From Globodera rostochiensis (taxonomy: Eukaryota > Nematoda > Chromadorea > Rhabditida > Heteroderidae), in contig JAEVLN010000004.1 in assembly GCA_018350325.1 (NCBI GenBank), positions 4,022,828 through 4,086,827 of the forward strand: a stretch of DNA of 64,000 nucleotides, read 5' to 3'. Shown here one piece after another: positions 31,648-43,560 of this stretch. A program made the translations under genes and the position numbers. The notes beneath the pieces are model-generated. The model was not told the DNA's origin. It saw only the letters and a program-made list of their open reading frames with translations, and made no database searches. The first letter of the stretch is position 1; the number at the start of each line of letters is the position of its first letter.

Positions 31648-34600
31648 ATGTCCGTCCCCTCCTCCCCCTCCGGCTTCGGCATTGACCCCGGAAGCGCCAT
31701 TGACGACTCATTTTTGGTGGATCATCTTATTCGGACCGTCCTGATCTCAACCGTTTTTATATTCCTGCTTGGCACTTCGGTGGTTGTAAGGCTATTTTTG
31801 TACAAATTAAACACAAATCGATTAGCAAATTGAATCAATTTCAGAATATCATTGTGCTTTGGTGCCGACCTGCCGAAGTGATCAGCTTATATATGGTTGG
31901 TCGGTCAAGAAAGTCCAAAAAAACAAACAATATTGTTCTTCCATCTTCTTCCACCATTCTCTTCCATCATTCTTCCACCATTCTCTTCCACCGTTCTCTT
32001 CCATCTTCTTCCACCATTCTCTTCCATCATTCTCTTCCATCATTCTTCCACCGTTCTCTTCCACCGTTCTCTTCCATCTTCTTCCACCATTCTCTTCCAC
32101 CATTTTCTTCCATCATTCTTCCACCATTCTTTCACCCTTTTGTCATTCGGAATGCCTCTCATCTCCTCACAATCGCCCCCCCCCCATCAGCCTCCCCTAA
32201 AAACCTGGCAACTGAAAGGACAAATTACTCTCTTCTTCGGCTGGAGGGACGGCTGTCCGCTGAGCTTAGCGCTATTTTGTGCATAATTTATTTATTCACT
32301 GCCACCACCAAACATTCATTGCCCTGCACCTCAACAGAAGAAATGGGAAAATGCCGAAAAGAAAATTCAAAAATTGCAAACGAATAGAATAGACTTTGGA
32401 TGAAGCTAAAGTCCGTGATTTCTTCGGAATTTAAAAGCTGTTGGGTTGCTCAATTCCAGAAATTTGTGCAATTTTTAAAAATTCACTTTGACATTGGCCA
32501 GTTCCTGCTTGCTATCTCCCCACATCATTCAGACTATTTTTGAAATTCAAAAAGGTTCAAATGTCCGTAAATATCTTTGCCAACATAAATGCCTGAGGCC
32601 ATTTTGCCCCCCCCCCAACAAGCGAATAGACCCTTTCATTTCCCTACGTCCTTCTCAACATTCTCCGAGTGAAACCTAAACATTTCTCCGCTCCATCCCC
32701 TCCCTTTACCATTTCATTCCCCGGAGGATGAATGGGATTATTAGCATGGGCCCGACAAGGACAACTCAGAAATGGAGTCCGTCCGTCCACCGATTTACGC
32801 CCCCACCCCTCACCGGCACTCCTCTCATATTTCATCCCCTCACCCATTTTTCTGTCATCGCCTCACGTCGCCACCGGCACTAGCATAAATCCCTTCGAGG
32901 GATGGAAACGAATGAATGAGGTGGATTGGAGGGGGGAGGGCTTCGAATGGAAAGATTGGAAGGAAACAACGGACAAACGGGCCTCGATGAATTTTTGTCT
33001 TCTTGAACGGTTGATTTTGCTCTTTCACTTATGCTGTTCTTCACTTTCTTTGCTCTGTCACTCGTGCCATTCTCAGAAGGCACTTTATCTTTTGTGCAGC
33101 GGTTGGATCTTTTTCGCACAATTGCTAATTACTCGCCGAAGCCCTCCCCCCCTCCCTCCCTCCCCCCCTCCCTCCCTCCCTCCCTCCCTCGCAACGCATT
33201 CATTGTTTCTTCTCCCCCCCCCCCCCCGTCTCCCTTAACATTTTTGCCTGCCGTTATGGCAATGTCCGGAGTGGACAAAAAGGGGCGGGCGTGGGGAGTT
33301 GAAACAAAACAAATGAAAAGCTGTAGAAAATGACGTCATTGGCTTCTTCTATTTCCTCCGTTTTTTTGCCTTTTTCTCTAAGGCCCATCAGCTAATCCCG
33401 TAAAAAGGCTCTATGCCACGGGAATAGAAATTTCTTGGAGAAGAAACAAAACGGGCTTAGACAGAGAGGGACACCAAAATGAGGAGGGCAACACGCAGCA
33501 GAAAAGAGAGAAGCTAAACGCTCAAGGGAAGCCCTTTCAAATTAGGAGAAGCTGACTGGTGGAGATATAGAAGAAAGTGCCGGAGGCGAGGGCAGGAAGA
33601 GATAGAGAGGGAAAAGCAGAAGGAGAAAGTGTGGAATTAGGAGAGAAAGGAGGACGGAAGCATAACGAGAGAAGGGATTATGGCTTATGAAAAAGGAAGA
33701 TGAACAGTTCAGTTCTCGGTCGGAATTCGGATGGGATGGAATGAATATTGATGAAGACGCATTGGGTGGCGGGGGGGGGATTAAGCCGTGGAGGAGATTT
33801 GTTAAAGCTTCTTATGATGATTATAAATTATAATGATAGAAGGACGGACAGTGAAGGGAAAAATGCGATTGAAATCTCTGTTTTTTGTTTGGTCAGATCA
33901 GTCTTTCATTTGCGGATCTCTTCTACTCCTTGCTCATCATCCCGTTCAGCTTATACAGCTCATTGAGGCCCGGTTGGAACTTTGCCGGAGATAATTCCGG
34001 TATGCGCAACCTTTCGGCACAAAGTTACATTTTCTAATCTACATATTAGCACTTTGCAAATGCACTGTGTACGTGCACGTCGTGCTGATCTGCTCCACGG
34101 TCCATTAAAAAATATCAATTCTCAATAAATAAATAAATCGCTTTTAGGTGTACATCTTCGCGTGGATCAGTGTCGACAGATATTCCGCCTTCATGAAGCC
34201 GAGCCGTTACGAGGTAGCGCACACGGCTACTCGATGCAAGTGCTGGATCCTTTTCTCCTGGATCACTTCTTTGCTCATCGCCTGCCCAATTCTGATCGCA
34301 AAAATGGAGGTCACTCGCACTGTTTACCAATAACTATTATCTCGTCCCAAATTACACTTCGTTTAGTCAAAATATTCGCCGGAATTGGAGCTTTGTCTGC
34401 TCAATTGGACCTCCACAATGGCCTATTCCGTCACGCTCGGTGTGCTCGTCCTGGTCCCGTCGTTATGTACCGTGGCCTTCACCTCTGCTGCCATCATTGC
34501 TGCCATCAACAAACCGGACGAGGTTTCAAATAAATGAGACCAATTTCGTCGAGACTGTCGAGAAAAGTCCTCAAAAGTCAAGGAAATCCCAAGAAACAGA

Positions 34601-35540
34601 CTTTCAAAATTCCATAAAAAGTACTAAATTTAGCTGGAAGACCTGCAGCGGACAATCCTGGACACCGATCAGAACTTCATCATATGTGAAAGCTCCATTT
34701 CTTTCTTACCCTCACCCCAACTTTAGCACTGTTCATCCTGATCTCCTTTCTGCTCTCCTGGCTCCCGATAATTGTGTTTCAGTTTCTGCCCAAATCGCTG
34801 CTGAGCCAAGCTGACCTTTCTATGATGCAATTTGTAAGGTGCCCTAAGGACAATTCAACATCGATCGCACTATGCCCTCAAGGGAAATTCATCTAAAGCA
34901 TTTGGCTTAGGCATTCTCTTGGCTTGCAATCGGCGGCGGCTCTTCCAAACTGCTCATCTTTAGGTACAATTTGCTTTCTGCGATTTCTTTTAGTTGCAGC
35001 AATTTCCGTTCTCTACAGCTTCACCAGCAATGAATTCCGCCAGTTCCTCTGTTGTTGTTCTGTTTGCCTCTCCACTTCATCCTCGCCCAAATTCGTTTCT
35101 CCCAGTCCATCGATAAGAAATGTGGACGAGACGGACAAAACACCGGACAGGTACAGAGAACAAAAAAGTGGCTTTTTGAGTTGATTTGTTTTTAAGGAAA
35201 GGATGAAATGTAAATCGGTAGCTTCTTGTGGGGGGACGGGACACTCGGGTATAGGCAACCAAATCCCCGGGGGCGGCGGGAAAATATGAAAAGAAAAAGA
35301 GCCCTAATCATCGGTCCTTTCACTCGCAGCATCCTTTTGTCCAGCAACAAAATCAAAGAGAGAAGAAGCCGAGTAATTGTCTCCAGCACCAAATCCGCGC
35401 CGTTGTCGCCAGCCAACAGAAGGCCAATGACGGACTATGGCAGTTTCGGCTTCAGCCCCACCATAGCCATAGGCTTAGGGCCCAGAAGAATCGGCGGAGG
35501 TGGCCAAAAGCAGCAGAAAAATAACACAATGAGCCGTTAA
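31648..35540 (+). CDS. Class A (rhodopsin-like) G-protein-coupled receptor, orphan
   Basis: About eight exons were read from ATG 31648 to the stop at 35538-35540. TM1 is [17 protein letters not shown] joined to [12 protein letters not shown] (31845). After a 2-kb intron, TM2 reads [20 protein letters not shown] (33895), with the conserved Asp. TM3 has [16 protein letters not shown] (34052), then [13 protein letters not shown], whose DRY motif defines class A (34148). TM4 is [20 protein letters not shown]5 is [18 protein letters not shown] (~34420). TM6 is [19 protein letters not shown], which has SWLP in place of the usual CWxP (~34730). TM7 is [16 protein letters not shown] (34914), where the usual NPxxY is not visible. 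The tail begins [10 protein letters not shown] and carries Ser-rich, basic sequence. No ligand class can be assigned; peptide or amine receptors are both possible. Confidence 0.87.
31930..32140. repeat. Intronic minisatellite TTCCACCATTCTC
   Basis: About fifteen copies of a 12-14-bp word, TTCTTCCACCATTCTC and variants with CCATCATTC or CCACCGTTC, lie in the large first part of the GPCR gene, in the intron after [17 protein letters not shown]. The long open frames rich in Ser, His and Pro come from the repeat. Confidence 0.9.
32141..33894. other. Remainder of the 2-kb GPCR intron, low complexity
   Basis: Within the GPCR intron (donor GTTGGT near 31896, acceptor ending GTCAG at 33894). It contains CT-rich stretches, a CCCT array at 33145-33190 and a C-run near 33215. 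No exon of the receptor or of another gene could be recognised. Confidence 0.5.
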
Positions 35541-36384
35541 GGGATACACTTCCCCAGTGATTAACTGATTAGATTTACGTTCCTTTAAATTGTTGGGAAC
35601 CGAACAAATCAAAGACTGACCCGCCCATTAGTTAAAAACGGACGTTTCACACATTGAACTGGTTCAAATCCGAATAAAATACTGCCAATCGATTCCTCTC
35701 GTCGAGCTAACAAATAAGTACGAATCCGCAAAAAGTTTGCGCCGAAACCACTATGAAGAAAGTTATGAGCCACTAAAGTTGCCAAATTGGGTTGGCATTG
35801 TTTTTTTTGATAACATTGAAATGAGTGCAATTTTAGCCAAATATTCAATTTGCTTATTTGTTAAGTAATTGCTTTCGAGAGTGGTTGATTTCGACAGTTG
35901 TTTTAAAATTTAAATGTGTTTATATGTATTTTAATAAATTGGAAGAATCCTGAATTTGCAAAACGTTTCTATTAAGTGGTTAAGTTTTACAAATATTCAA
36001 AAAAATTGATATTTATAACACCATAAATCGCCTTATGTTCTAGTAGGGGAAAAATGTGTGTACACATTGTGGTGCTCTTATCATATGTTATGGGTCAGCA
36101 ATCGACCAAAAATTGAACCCAAGAGTACATTCCATTCTCGCCAAATTGACCATCCATTCTCGAATTGACCCTTCATTCCCGCCAAAGTTTCCGTTAATCT
36201 CTAGTGACCATTAATTATTAATTAATATTTATCTGGCATTTTTGAAAAAAAATATCCGGGGGAATTGGCAGTCTTTGTTAAGAAAACTGAAGCAAAAATT
36301 CAGGAAAATGTGATAAATTTATAAAACATTTTAATGGGGGGAAGAAGAGTACCGTATGTGTGAATGAGGCAAAACGATAAATAA

Positions 36385-36462
36385 ATGCTTGCACTCAAGC
36401 GGGTTCGAACCAACAACATAAGACTTGTTGAAAAGATAAACCACTAATTTGTAAGCCATCGA
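36385..36462 (-). other. tRNA-like element or tRNA-derived SINE head
   Basis: The minus strand contains GGTTCGAACCC, a perfect RNA polymerase III B box, about 30 bases after TTAGTGGTTTATC, which resembles an A box. The intervening bases do not make a normal anticodon arm and there is no good acceptor stem. It is more likely a decayed tRNA or SINE than a working tRNA. The dispersed repeat at 36445 begins next to it. Confidence 0.4.
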
Positions 36463-36620
36463 TAATTTACTCGGCGGTCCTTTGTAAAAAAAGATTGAAA
36501 TTGTCACTCGAGATGCCATCATTAGGGATGTAAATTTAATCACGGCGGGACCCCAAAAACCGGGACATTGAAAAAATCGGGAAATCCCATCCCGGTACCG
36601 GTCCCGTGCTACCCTACTAA
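36445..36620. repeat. Dispersed repeat family (CCCGGTCCCG type), copy 2
   Basis: It shares with 25930-26110, in the same order, GCCATCGAT, TGTAAAAAAAGATTGAAAT, CATCATTAGGG, and the GC-rich CGGGAAATCCCATCCCGG and CCGGTCCCGT words. Divergence between the copies is substantial, so the insertion is not recent. Confidence 0.7.
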
Positions 36621-37116
36621 AATGTAAGATAGGCAAAATATTGACCGTTATGCTGTGGTCACATAAATCTCTCACTTTTCCATATTTTTTTTTTCGTCGT
36701 TGTCCAACGATTTTTGTGTGACCGCACCATTAGGCGAAATGTTGCGTATTCATTCGCTCTCTCCCCTCGCTTTTGTTTTTCTATACTTGGCTACTTTCAC
36801 ACAAACAAATTGATTGCTCTTTGTGTTTGCATCTTCATTCATTCACATTGTAAAAAGACAAAATGGACGCGATGTTAAATCTTAAGTGTATTTGATGAGA
36901 CGTTTAGTTTTTTGCAAATATGATTTTGATCTTTTTGGTGTGAAAATCTGATTTTCTCGCCACGCATCCATCCATCACTCATGGGCTAAAAACTTTCTAG
37001 AAGATAAGGAAATTAGTCTTTTCTTTTGTTCCAATTTTTTAACTTGGTTTAAACTTTAAAGGCCTGGTTGTTTTAGCGTATCATTGTCTTAAAAACCGAG
37101 CAAACAATAAATTAAA

Positions 37117-40100
37117 ATGGGAAGTATTGCAGAAGACATTCGAAAAGTGAAGCAAGCAGCGGTATTTTGAAATACTCTTAACAAAATGAGTCATTTTTTA
37201 AGAACATTCCGCCGCCGGCTACATTGAACAGATACGTTGATGGCTTCGCGAGCATTTATGTGTAAGTATAACAATTGTCTTGTTTTGACTTCACATCCTT
37301 TTAGCTTTGAGATCAGACCGCCTTCATATGGAGGTGCTTTCGTCTTCCGATACGACGTTGAGTTGACGCAGCTCAACAAAAATAAGAGTCTCACATCGGG
37401 TGGTGGCGATGATGGGAAGAATGGGTTGCTTCGTAGCGTTTGTTATGAGCTCATTAAGCACATTCACACGTCTACACAGGGATTTGGGTGTGGGGTATGT
37501 TATTTGTTTGATTGAAAATAATTCATTTAATTTTTGTTTTAGGCAGAATTTGTCTATGACAACCGTAAGAATCTGTTCACGAACAAGCTGATTAATCCAA
37601 TGGTTTGTCTTGGTGTATTAATATAACATTTAAATTTCTGTTTTAGGTATTGGAAATTAATCCTGAGCAAGTGCCAGGAATTCGCGATTTTCTCCGCGGG
37701 TCCCCGGTTAAAGTCGAAATCAAGGCCTGTCAGACGGACAAACATGAGCTTGATCTGAACGACATTCTGTCCTCTTTGTCCAGACGACCCGATGAGCAGT
37801 CAGATCGTTCCCTGCGCACGTTCCTTGAAATGCTGACCTCTCAGCCATTTCTCAATTCGTAAAAACGTGCCTTATTTTTATAATGTTAGATAAATTTAGG
37901 GGGACTCATGACATTATCGGCGCAGGCCGTCTCTTTAAGCGCGAAGTTTGCAAGGAGCTGGAGGATGGGATTGTGACGCGTGAAGGAGTTGCTAAGGGAG
38001 TTCGCATTATCGACAATAACGGCGAGCCAAAAGCGGCATTGGTTGCGGATGGTTGGTTTGTTTATATTTTCTAATTTCTCATGAAAACATTTTAGTGAAA
38101 ACGTGTGCTTTCTTCGCTAACAAAAATCTGGAGGAAATCGTCAAGGAAATGCTGCGAAAGAGGCGCATTGACATCAATAATCGTGGTCAGATGGAACGCT
38201 TCTGGCCCGAATTCAATCAACTGTTCCGTGGAGTTAGCGGTTATTTGACTTACGCTCCATCGCGGGTCATCGTGATCGATTCAATTAGTCAACGCACAAT
38301 GGCCGAAATCAGGTTACTTATCACAATAAAACACATCTGGTCTCTTCTCGTTTTTAGCTTTGATGTTGATGGTCGTTCGATGAATATGGTCGATTTCTTT
38401 CTGACCAAGAAGAACATCCCGGTCAATGGCATGTTGCCGGCAGTTCGTCAGCAACAGGATCGCGAGGTTTTTTTGATATTGTTTTAGTTATCATTTGACT
38501 AAATACAACATTTTTATTCTAATCTTATATTTTGGAAATTGCGTTGAGTTTTAGACATTGTTTCCGATGTCTTGCGTGTTTATTCTGCCAAATCAGCGGG
38601 TGACCATCGACAAGATGTCAGATTTCATCTCTAGGGAGTTGCTCAATGTAGTTTATTTGCCATTCTTCGATAACTTAATTTGAATTTTAAGGCGAACACG
38701 ACCCATCCCAGCAGGCGCTATGCGGACATTGAGGCAGAAGTCAAAAAAATCGGAACTGGGACTTCTAGTGCGTTTATGAGCAATTTTGGCGTGAAGCTTG
38801 TAGGTGGGAAGAACGACGTCAAGATTGGACTTCATGAGCTTCCAAAGGTTCAACAACACCAATTGAATTGATTTATTTGTTCTCACCAGGTTAAATTCGG
38901 AGGAAATATGTCGACATCCTTCCAGGATAAGGTTTTTCATAGACGTAAATTTTTTTTAATCAAACATACTTTTTAGATAAGCCCTAACGTCCGTTTTCTT
39001 GAAACGAGTAACTTGATGAAAAGTTGGGTGGTTGCATTTCCTCGTCAAGTGGGAGAAGACAGTGTTCGGTGAGGAAGTTTAAGGGAAGTTTCAATATGTA
39101 AGGCGCTAAATCCTGCAATTTAGCTCGTTCATTGAACAAGTTGTGCGCATGGGCCGAAGCAAGGGCATGCAATTGACCGACCCGCAATTCGAATGCATCG
39201 AATTGGAAAGCATTACTGAACGTATGCAACAACTTTCAGAACGCCGTGTCCAATTTTTGTTGTACATCGATAAACGTTTTGTGAAATCTCACTGTGCGTA
39301 ATACTATATATGTAAAAAAGAATATATTTACTTTTAAATTTTAGCGATCCTGAAGCTGAATGAGAAGAAGTTTGGGCTGCTTACGCAGCACGTCACGTTT
39401 GAGGTGGCCAGTAAGGCCCGGGCAATGACATTGTCCAACGTGCTGAATAAAATGAACATGAAGTTTGAACTAAACCAAATTTTTTGTTTGTACGTTAATG
39501 TTTAGGCTCTTTGGCTTCAACTATATGCCAATTTTCCCGCAAATCACGTAAGCTTGTATAGTCACTCTCATCTGATTGGCTTTATACGGTGGGTTTTAAT
39601 TTTCAGCAAAAACAAATTCAACATGGACGGTGGTGATGTTTTGGTGATAGGGATCGACAGCAGTCGTCCGGCAAAAGCCACTCCGTTTGAGAAGTTTCAA
39701 TTGCGTAAGAAAGGGACTCCTGAGCTTACATCTGAGGACCCGTTGATTGGTTTGTTGGGTTTCATTGTAATTACTATAGTAATGTTAAAAAAATAGTTGG
39801 GATTTGCGCCAATTACTTGAAAAACCCGTATAAGTTCTGCGGTGACTATTATTTCCAACCTTGCAAGTTGGTTTATTTTGGTTTGACTAATTGATTAATA
39901 CATTTTTACACGAAAAAGGCAAGATGTGTTGGAACCCAATTTGCTTACGTACAAGATAGGTTGGATTTTGGAGAAAATCAAGAAGCACCGTGGAAAAGCC
40001 CCGTCCGTGGTATGTGAAGTTGGGAAATGGATTTTATTAAATTTACATTCGTAGATATTTATTATTCGTGATGGCGTCAGCGAAGGGATGATCCCGAACG

Positions 40101-40813
40101 TTTGTTGTTTTACTTGTTTTTTATATTGAAACATGTTTTGCATTTCTAGAATGTTCGTGATGAGTTTCCGTCATACTTGGAGGCCTGCAAGACGATCGAT
40201 CCAAACTGGAACCCCAAATTTGTTTATTGTATTGTAGACAAAAAACACAACAAACGCTTCTTCGTCAAAGGGCAGCAAGTTGAAAACACTGCTCCGGGTT
40301 TTTTCTAACAACATAACATTGTTTTTTAATAGTTGTTTAAGGAAGTGTCATCGATTCAAAATTCGTACGCGTTGACATCCACGAGTTTTGGATGCAGTCG
40401 CATGTTCCGTTGAAAGTATTCGCGACATAATTGGATGTTAATACTTAGTACTTTTCAGGGAACTTCGAAAATTCCTCAATATGTCTTTCCAATTAACCAG
40501 GTTTCGGCTAACAATAATGAGCTGCAAAGGTAAAATTTTAACTCGAAAAATGTCGTATAACAAAGAATTAAGCTTTTTGCTTTCTCTCTGCTGCAATTGG
40601 CAAATTGTTACGCTGGCTCCTGCCCTGCCGACTCCCGTTCGCCAGGCTGGCGAATTGGCCAAGCGCGGTCGTGCGAATTACATGGAATTGAAGCGGTGTA
40701 CTCCTCAATACATTCCTCGTCTCCCTGGAACGGACCAAATCGAATATCAGCTGCTGAATAAGCGACTCTGTTACAATGGACATGTATTTGCTGAGACGCG
40801 TTTCAATGCGTAG
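37117..40813 (+). CDS. Worm-specific Argonaute (WAGO-like), PAZ-MID-PIWI protein
   Basis: More than a dozen exons run from ATG 37117 (MGSIAEDIRKVKQAA) to TAG 40813. The N domain has FEIRPPSYGGAFVFRYDVEL (37305). A linker and PAZ-like part include EFVYDNRKNLFTN, GAGRLFKREVC, the block with LEEIVKEMLRKRRIDI and FDVDGRSMNMVDFFL (38360). The MID region has LPNQRVTIDKMSD-type sequence and WVVAFPRQVG, then ILKLNEKKFGLLTQHVTFE. PIWI follows: VLVIGIDSSRPAKATP (first catalytic Asp), IGWILEKIKKHRGKAPSV, IIRDGVSEGM (second Asp), and LAPALPTPVRQAGELAKRG near the end, where the usual His of YYAH is replaced by Gly. The protein should bind secondary small RNAs and silence targets without slicing. AATAAA lies at 41046. 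Confidence 0.92.
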
Positions 40814-41045
40814 ATGGGTGAATGTATGATGGGTCGGGAATTTTCGGACGTCAGAATTGTCATTTAATCTCAACTGTCATCACTTAATTAATGTCTGCAT
40901 GCTTTCAACCTTTTATTTGTTTACAAAACGATCATCTTTTGACTTTGTATGTCTCCTATGCTTAAATTTGTGTATTAAAAGGTTTTTGTTTGTGTTGTGT
41001 GTTGTCCGTTATTATCCTGAATATTTTTTCTGTTTAATCGCGATA

Positions 41046-41051
41046 AATAAA
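41046..41051 (+). terminator. Polyadenylation signal AATAAA of the Argonaute gene
   Basis: AATAAA is found about 230 bases after the Argonaute stop, with no closer candidate noticed. The distance is at the long end for a nematode 3' UTR. Confidence 0.4.
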
Positions 41052-41614
41052 AACGGAAGCAAAAATTGTTAGTTTTCTTCTATGGTCGTCTGGGTAGTGC
41101 TGTTTGCGCCCACTTTTGAAAAAAACAGTCACGAAATGGGTCTTTTTAGGGGTTCCCCGGGGCGTATAGCCCGAATTTGACCAATTCCTGACCCGGATTC
41201 GAACAATCTTGGGGTCCAGTTTTTCAAAATCCAATTTATTGCAAATATTCGCCATTTGTTTCATCATTTCAAATATATGGCCATTGTCCACCCTCTGTTC
41301 CTGCGAGGGGCGTTCATTTCATGACTAGAATTTAACATTTCGTTATCAAAAATGGGGGGGGGGGGGTGTACAGGTCCCACAAAAAATAATCCTTTGCCTT
41401 ATGTTTTCTTTTTGTTAATTAGCCAACTGTTTTCACATTTAAGGAATGACCGTTAATGTATTGCACGTAGGTGGGTTGCGTGTGCGAAATGGCAAAAGAG
41501 TCGGATTGAAAGAGGTAATTGCACAATAATCTTTTCCCGGTAGTGCCTTAGTGTTCGGCACGATACGATATTTCGATAAAAAATATCGCGATCGAAATAT
41601 CGTATTTTTGGGCA
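41052..41614. other. Spacer with a G tract and a small AT palindrome
   Basis: No gene was found. A G tract lies at 41354-41366. GATATTTCGATAAAAAATATCG with GATCGAAATATCG around 41568-41604 forms overlapping short palindromes just before the large inverted repeat. Confidence 0.45.
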
Positions 41615-42041
41615 GTGTCCCGACATTCGCGGATAACGACAATTGAGGATTGTGCGACATTTGCGGGCTGTTCCAGCAAAACTTGCGGATTCGGCACTTG
41701 CGTATCGACGTTTGCGGATCGGGTTACATTTGCGGACTTATTGGTCTGTTAAAAAATAAATGGTAATTTTTAAAATACCAAAACTGTCTTGTAAATGGGA
41801 CGTGAGCAAGTCTCGCCCCACTTACTGGCCGCCTGCGGTACTTTGGCCAGCATTTCTACCTTACTAAAAGCTTATATAAGTTGACGAGGCCCGCCCTTCC
41901 GGTCCCATTTACAAGATGAAAGTTGGTATTTAAAAAAACAATTATTTTAACAGATCAAAAAGTCTGCAAATGACGTTTCCTGACTCGCCGAAAGTGTCGG
42001 TTGATCCGCAAGTGTTAAATCCGCAAATGTCGTGGTACCTT
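41615..42041. repeat. Long imperfect palindrome (about 430 bp), MITE-like
   Basis: The left arm has, in order, CATTTGCGGACTTATTGGTCTG, AAAATACCAAAACTG and TCTTGTAAATGGGAC. The right arm, read in reverse complement, has CATTTGCAGACTTTTTGATCTG, AAATACCAACTTTCA and TCTTGTAAATGGGAC. The arms reach about 170-180 bases each. The centre (41810-41890) carries TCTCGCCCCAC and TTTGGCCAGCATTT, also present at 17129-17190. No transposase is present. Confidence 0.8.
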
Positions 42042-42269
42042 TTGGGCTGATTTTTGCTTTTCACGATTAAATGTCTATTTATACTGAGGCAAGCCACAAA
42101 TTTGGGGGAGGGGGATTTTTAGTAATTGGAGTGGTCCGCGTCAGCGAAATTTTTTTGAAGATTTGATGAATTTGTTAAAAAATAACAAAACGGGTGTTTT
42201 CCCCATTTTTAATAAATAGCTTTTTTAATTTTAAAGGAATACTTTTTATTTTTGTTAAGTTGTCAATTA

Positions 42270-43560
42270 TGGTCATTTAAGGTCGTCTTTGCATTCAATC
42301 ATGCCGCACAACCTGCAGACAGGCCGGAGAGCGTTCAGGTATTGGACATTTTCTATCCACGCGACTCTGGCTACGCACTCATCCAAATGTGCTCAAATGA
42401 GGCAGCGAAACGGGCTCAGGAGCGCCTGCACAAAAGTTGGATCTTCGAAAAGTGAGATTTGTAATATTCTTGAAAAATAAACGGCAGGACGCGGAGAAAT
42501 CATTTATTATTATGTAAAAGGTCCGTTTTGATGCTTTTTAACAAAGTGGTCTATTTTATAACATTTACCCGCCGACCGTATCGACACCGCCGAATTACCA
42601 AAAGCTTAAATTTTAATTAAAGTACTGCGAGAGAATGTGATTATTCTTTCTAAGAAAATTTGGTAATAAACCGGTCTGGCGTCAATATTACGGGCGCGTA
42701 CATGTAAAGCGGGTCAAAACACTGTCCTTCAGATTCATTGGTGTGGATTTTGGTCTCAAGCCCAAATATCCCCAGTTCATTTCCAATCGGACTCAGCCGT
42801 CGCCGTTAGTTGCCAATTTGTTTGTCAGTCCCAACAGCACAGAGACAACAGAAAGTGCGGAGGATGAAGCAGAAAGTTCATTGACTAGCAAACCACAGGT
42901 TGTTCTTCACCCATTTCATATATCAGACAGGCCATACAATAGGCTAGTCTTAAGCCCCAAAGGGGGCCTAATCCGCCCTCCTCTCATGCATTTGGTTGTT
43001 TTTCAGTTGCAAGAAATTTTTATTGTCAAAATGCCAATGGGCGTGACAAGGCACTTTCGACCGGGCACGTATGAGCCAGACGGGAAAAACAATCTCTTGA
43101 TTTCCAACAACCGTGAGGAGGACGAAGACGAACGCGAGGTGGTTAGGGAGCGTCTGTCCGAGTCACCAGTGAGCACAACGTCCAAATGGCTGATTTCTAT
43201 AAAGATTTTAAGGTTCTTGTCATCACCGGTCTTGAAACTAGTTGGGGCAGGGCGCTGACGCGATTCGATGTTTATTTTTTAGAAATTTTTTTTTTGTAAT
43301 GCCCATATTAGTTGATCCAGCTGTTTTCTTGCTACGGAGATGTGATCGATTGCGGTGTGTTCTTGCGACGCCGCATTCCCACCGCTTTGGATGGCACTCC
43401 GGTCCCTCCGCCACGGCCGTTCGCTTTGGTCCAATTGAACAACGCTGAACAGGCGACGCGAGGTACGAAATTTTAAAATGCAATCATTTTGAAGGTTATT
43501 GTATTTAGCGATGAATTCCTTGGACTACACCTGGCAGATGGGACGTTTCATCAAAGTTTG
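42270..43560 (+). CDS. Putative RNA-recognition-motif protein, exon fragments
   Basis: Several + strand exons look protein-like but the full model is unresolved. Exon 42271-42451 follows a TTTAAG acceptor and encodes QVLDIFYPRDSGYALIQMC and AKRAQERLHKSW, which resembles the second half of an RRM. The next exon begins VDFGLKPKYPQF (42744) and carries acidic Ser/Glu sequence. KVLVITGLETSWG (43208), joined after an intron to LIQLFSCYGDVIDCGVFLRR (43315) and PFALVQLNNAEQATR, gives the beta-alpha-beta order of a second RRM. MNSLDYTWQMGRFIK ends it near 43550. The start and the first half of RRM1 are not visible upstream, where the palindrome lies. It may be joined to the Ena/VASP-like exons downstream or be a separate gene. 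The function is inferred only from the fold. Confidence 0.45.

Larger units (their letters stand above)
35541..37116. other. Intergenic region between GPCR and Argonaute genes
   Basis: No supported coding exon was found. It contains a tRNA-like element and a dispersed repeat copy (listed separately). The last 400 bases, AT-rich with pyrimidine runs, should hold the promoter or trans-splice acceptor of the Argonaute gene. Confidence 0.5.

Noticed and set aside
31830..32387. 185-codon + strand ORF rich in Ser, His and Phe
   Set aside because: Most of it is the TTCCACCATTCTC repeat inside the GPCR intron; only its first codons near 31845 coincide with the receptor exon region.
36385..36462. Functional tRNA gene on the minus strand
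   Set aside because: A good B box is present but no acceptor stem or anticodon arm; a decayed tRNA or SINE is more likely.
42743..43258. 171-codon + strand ORF read as a complete gene
   Set aside because: The frame continues through likely intron boundaries; only parts of it match the RRM-like gene model.
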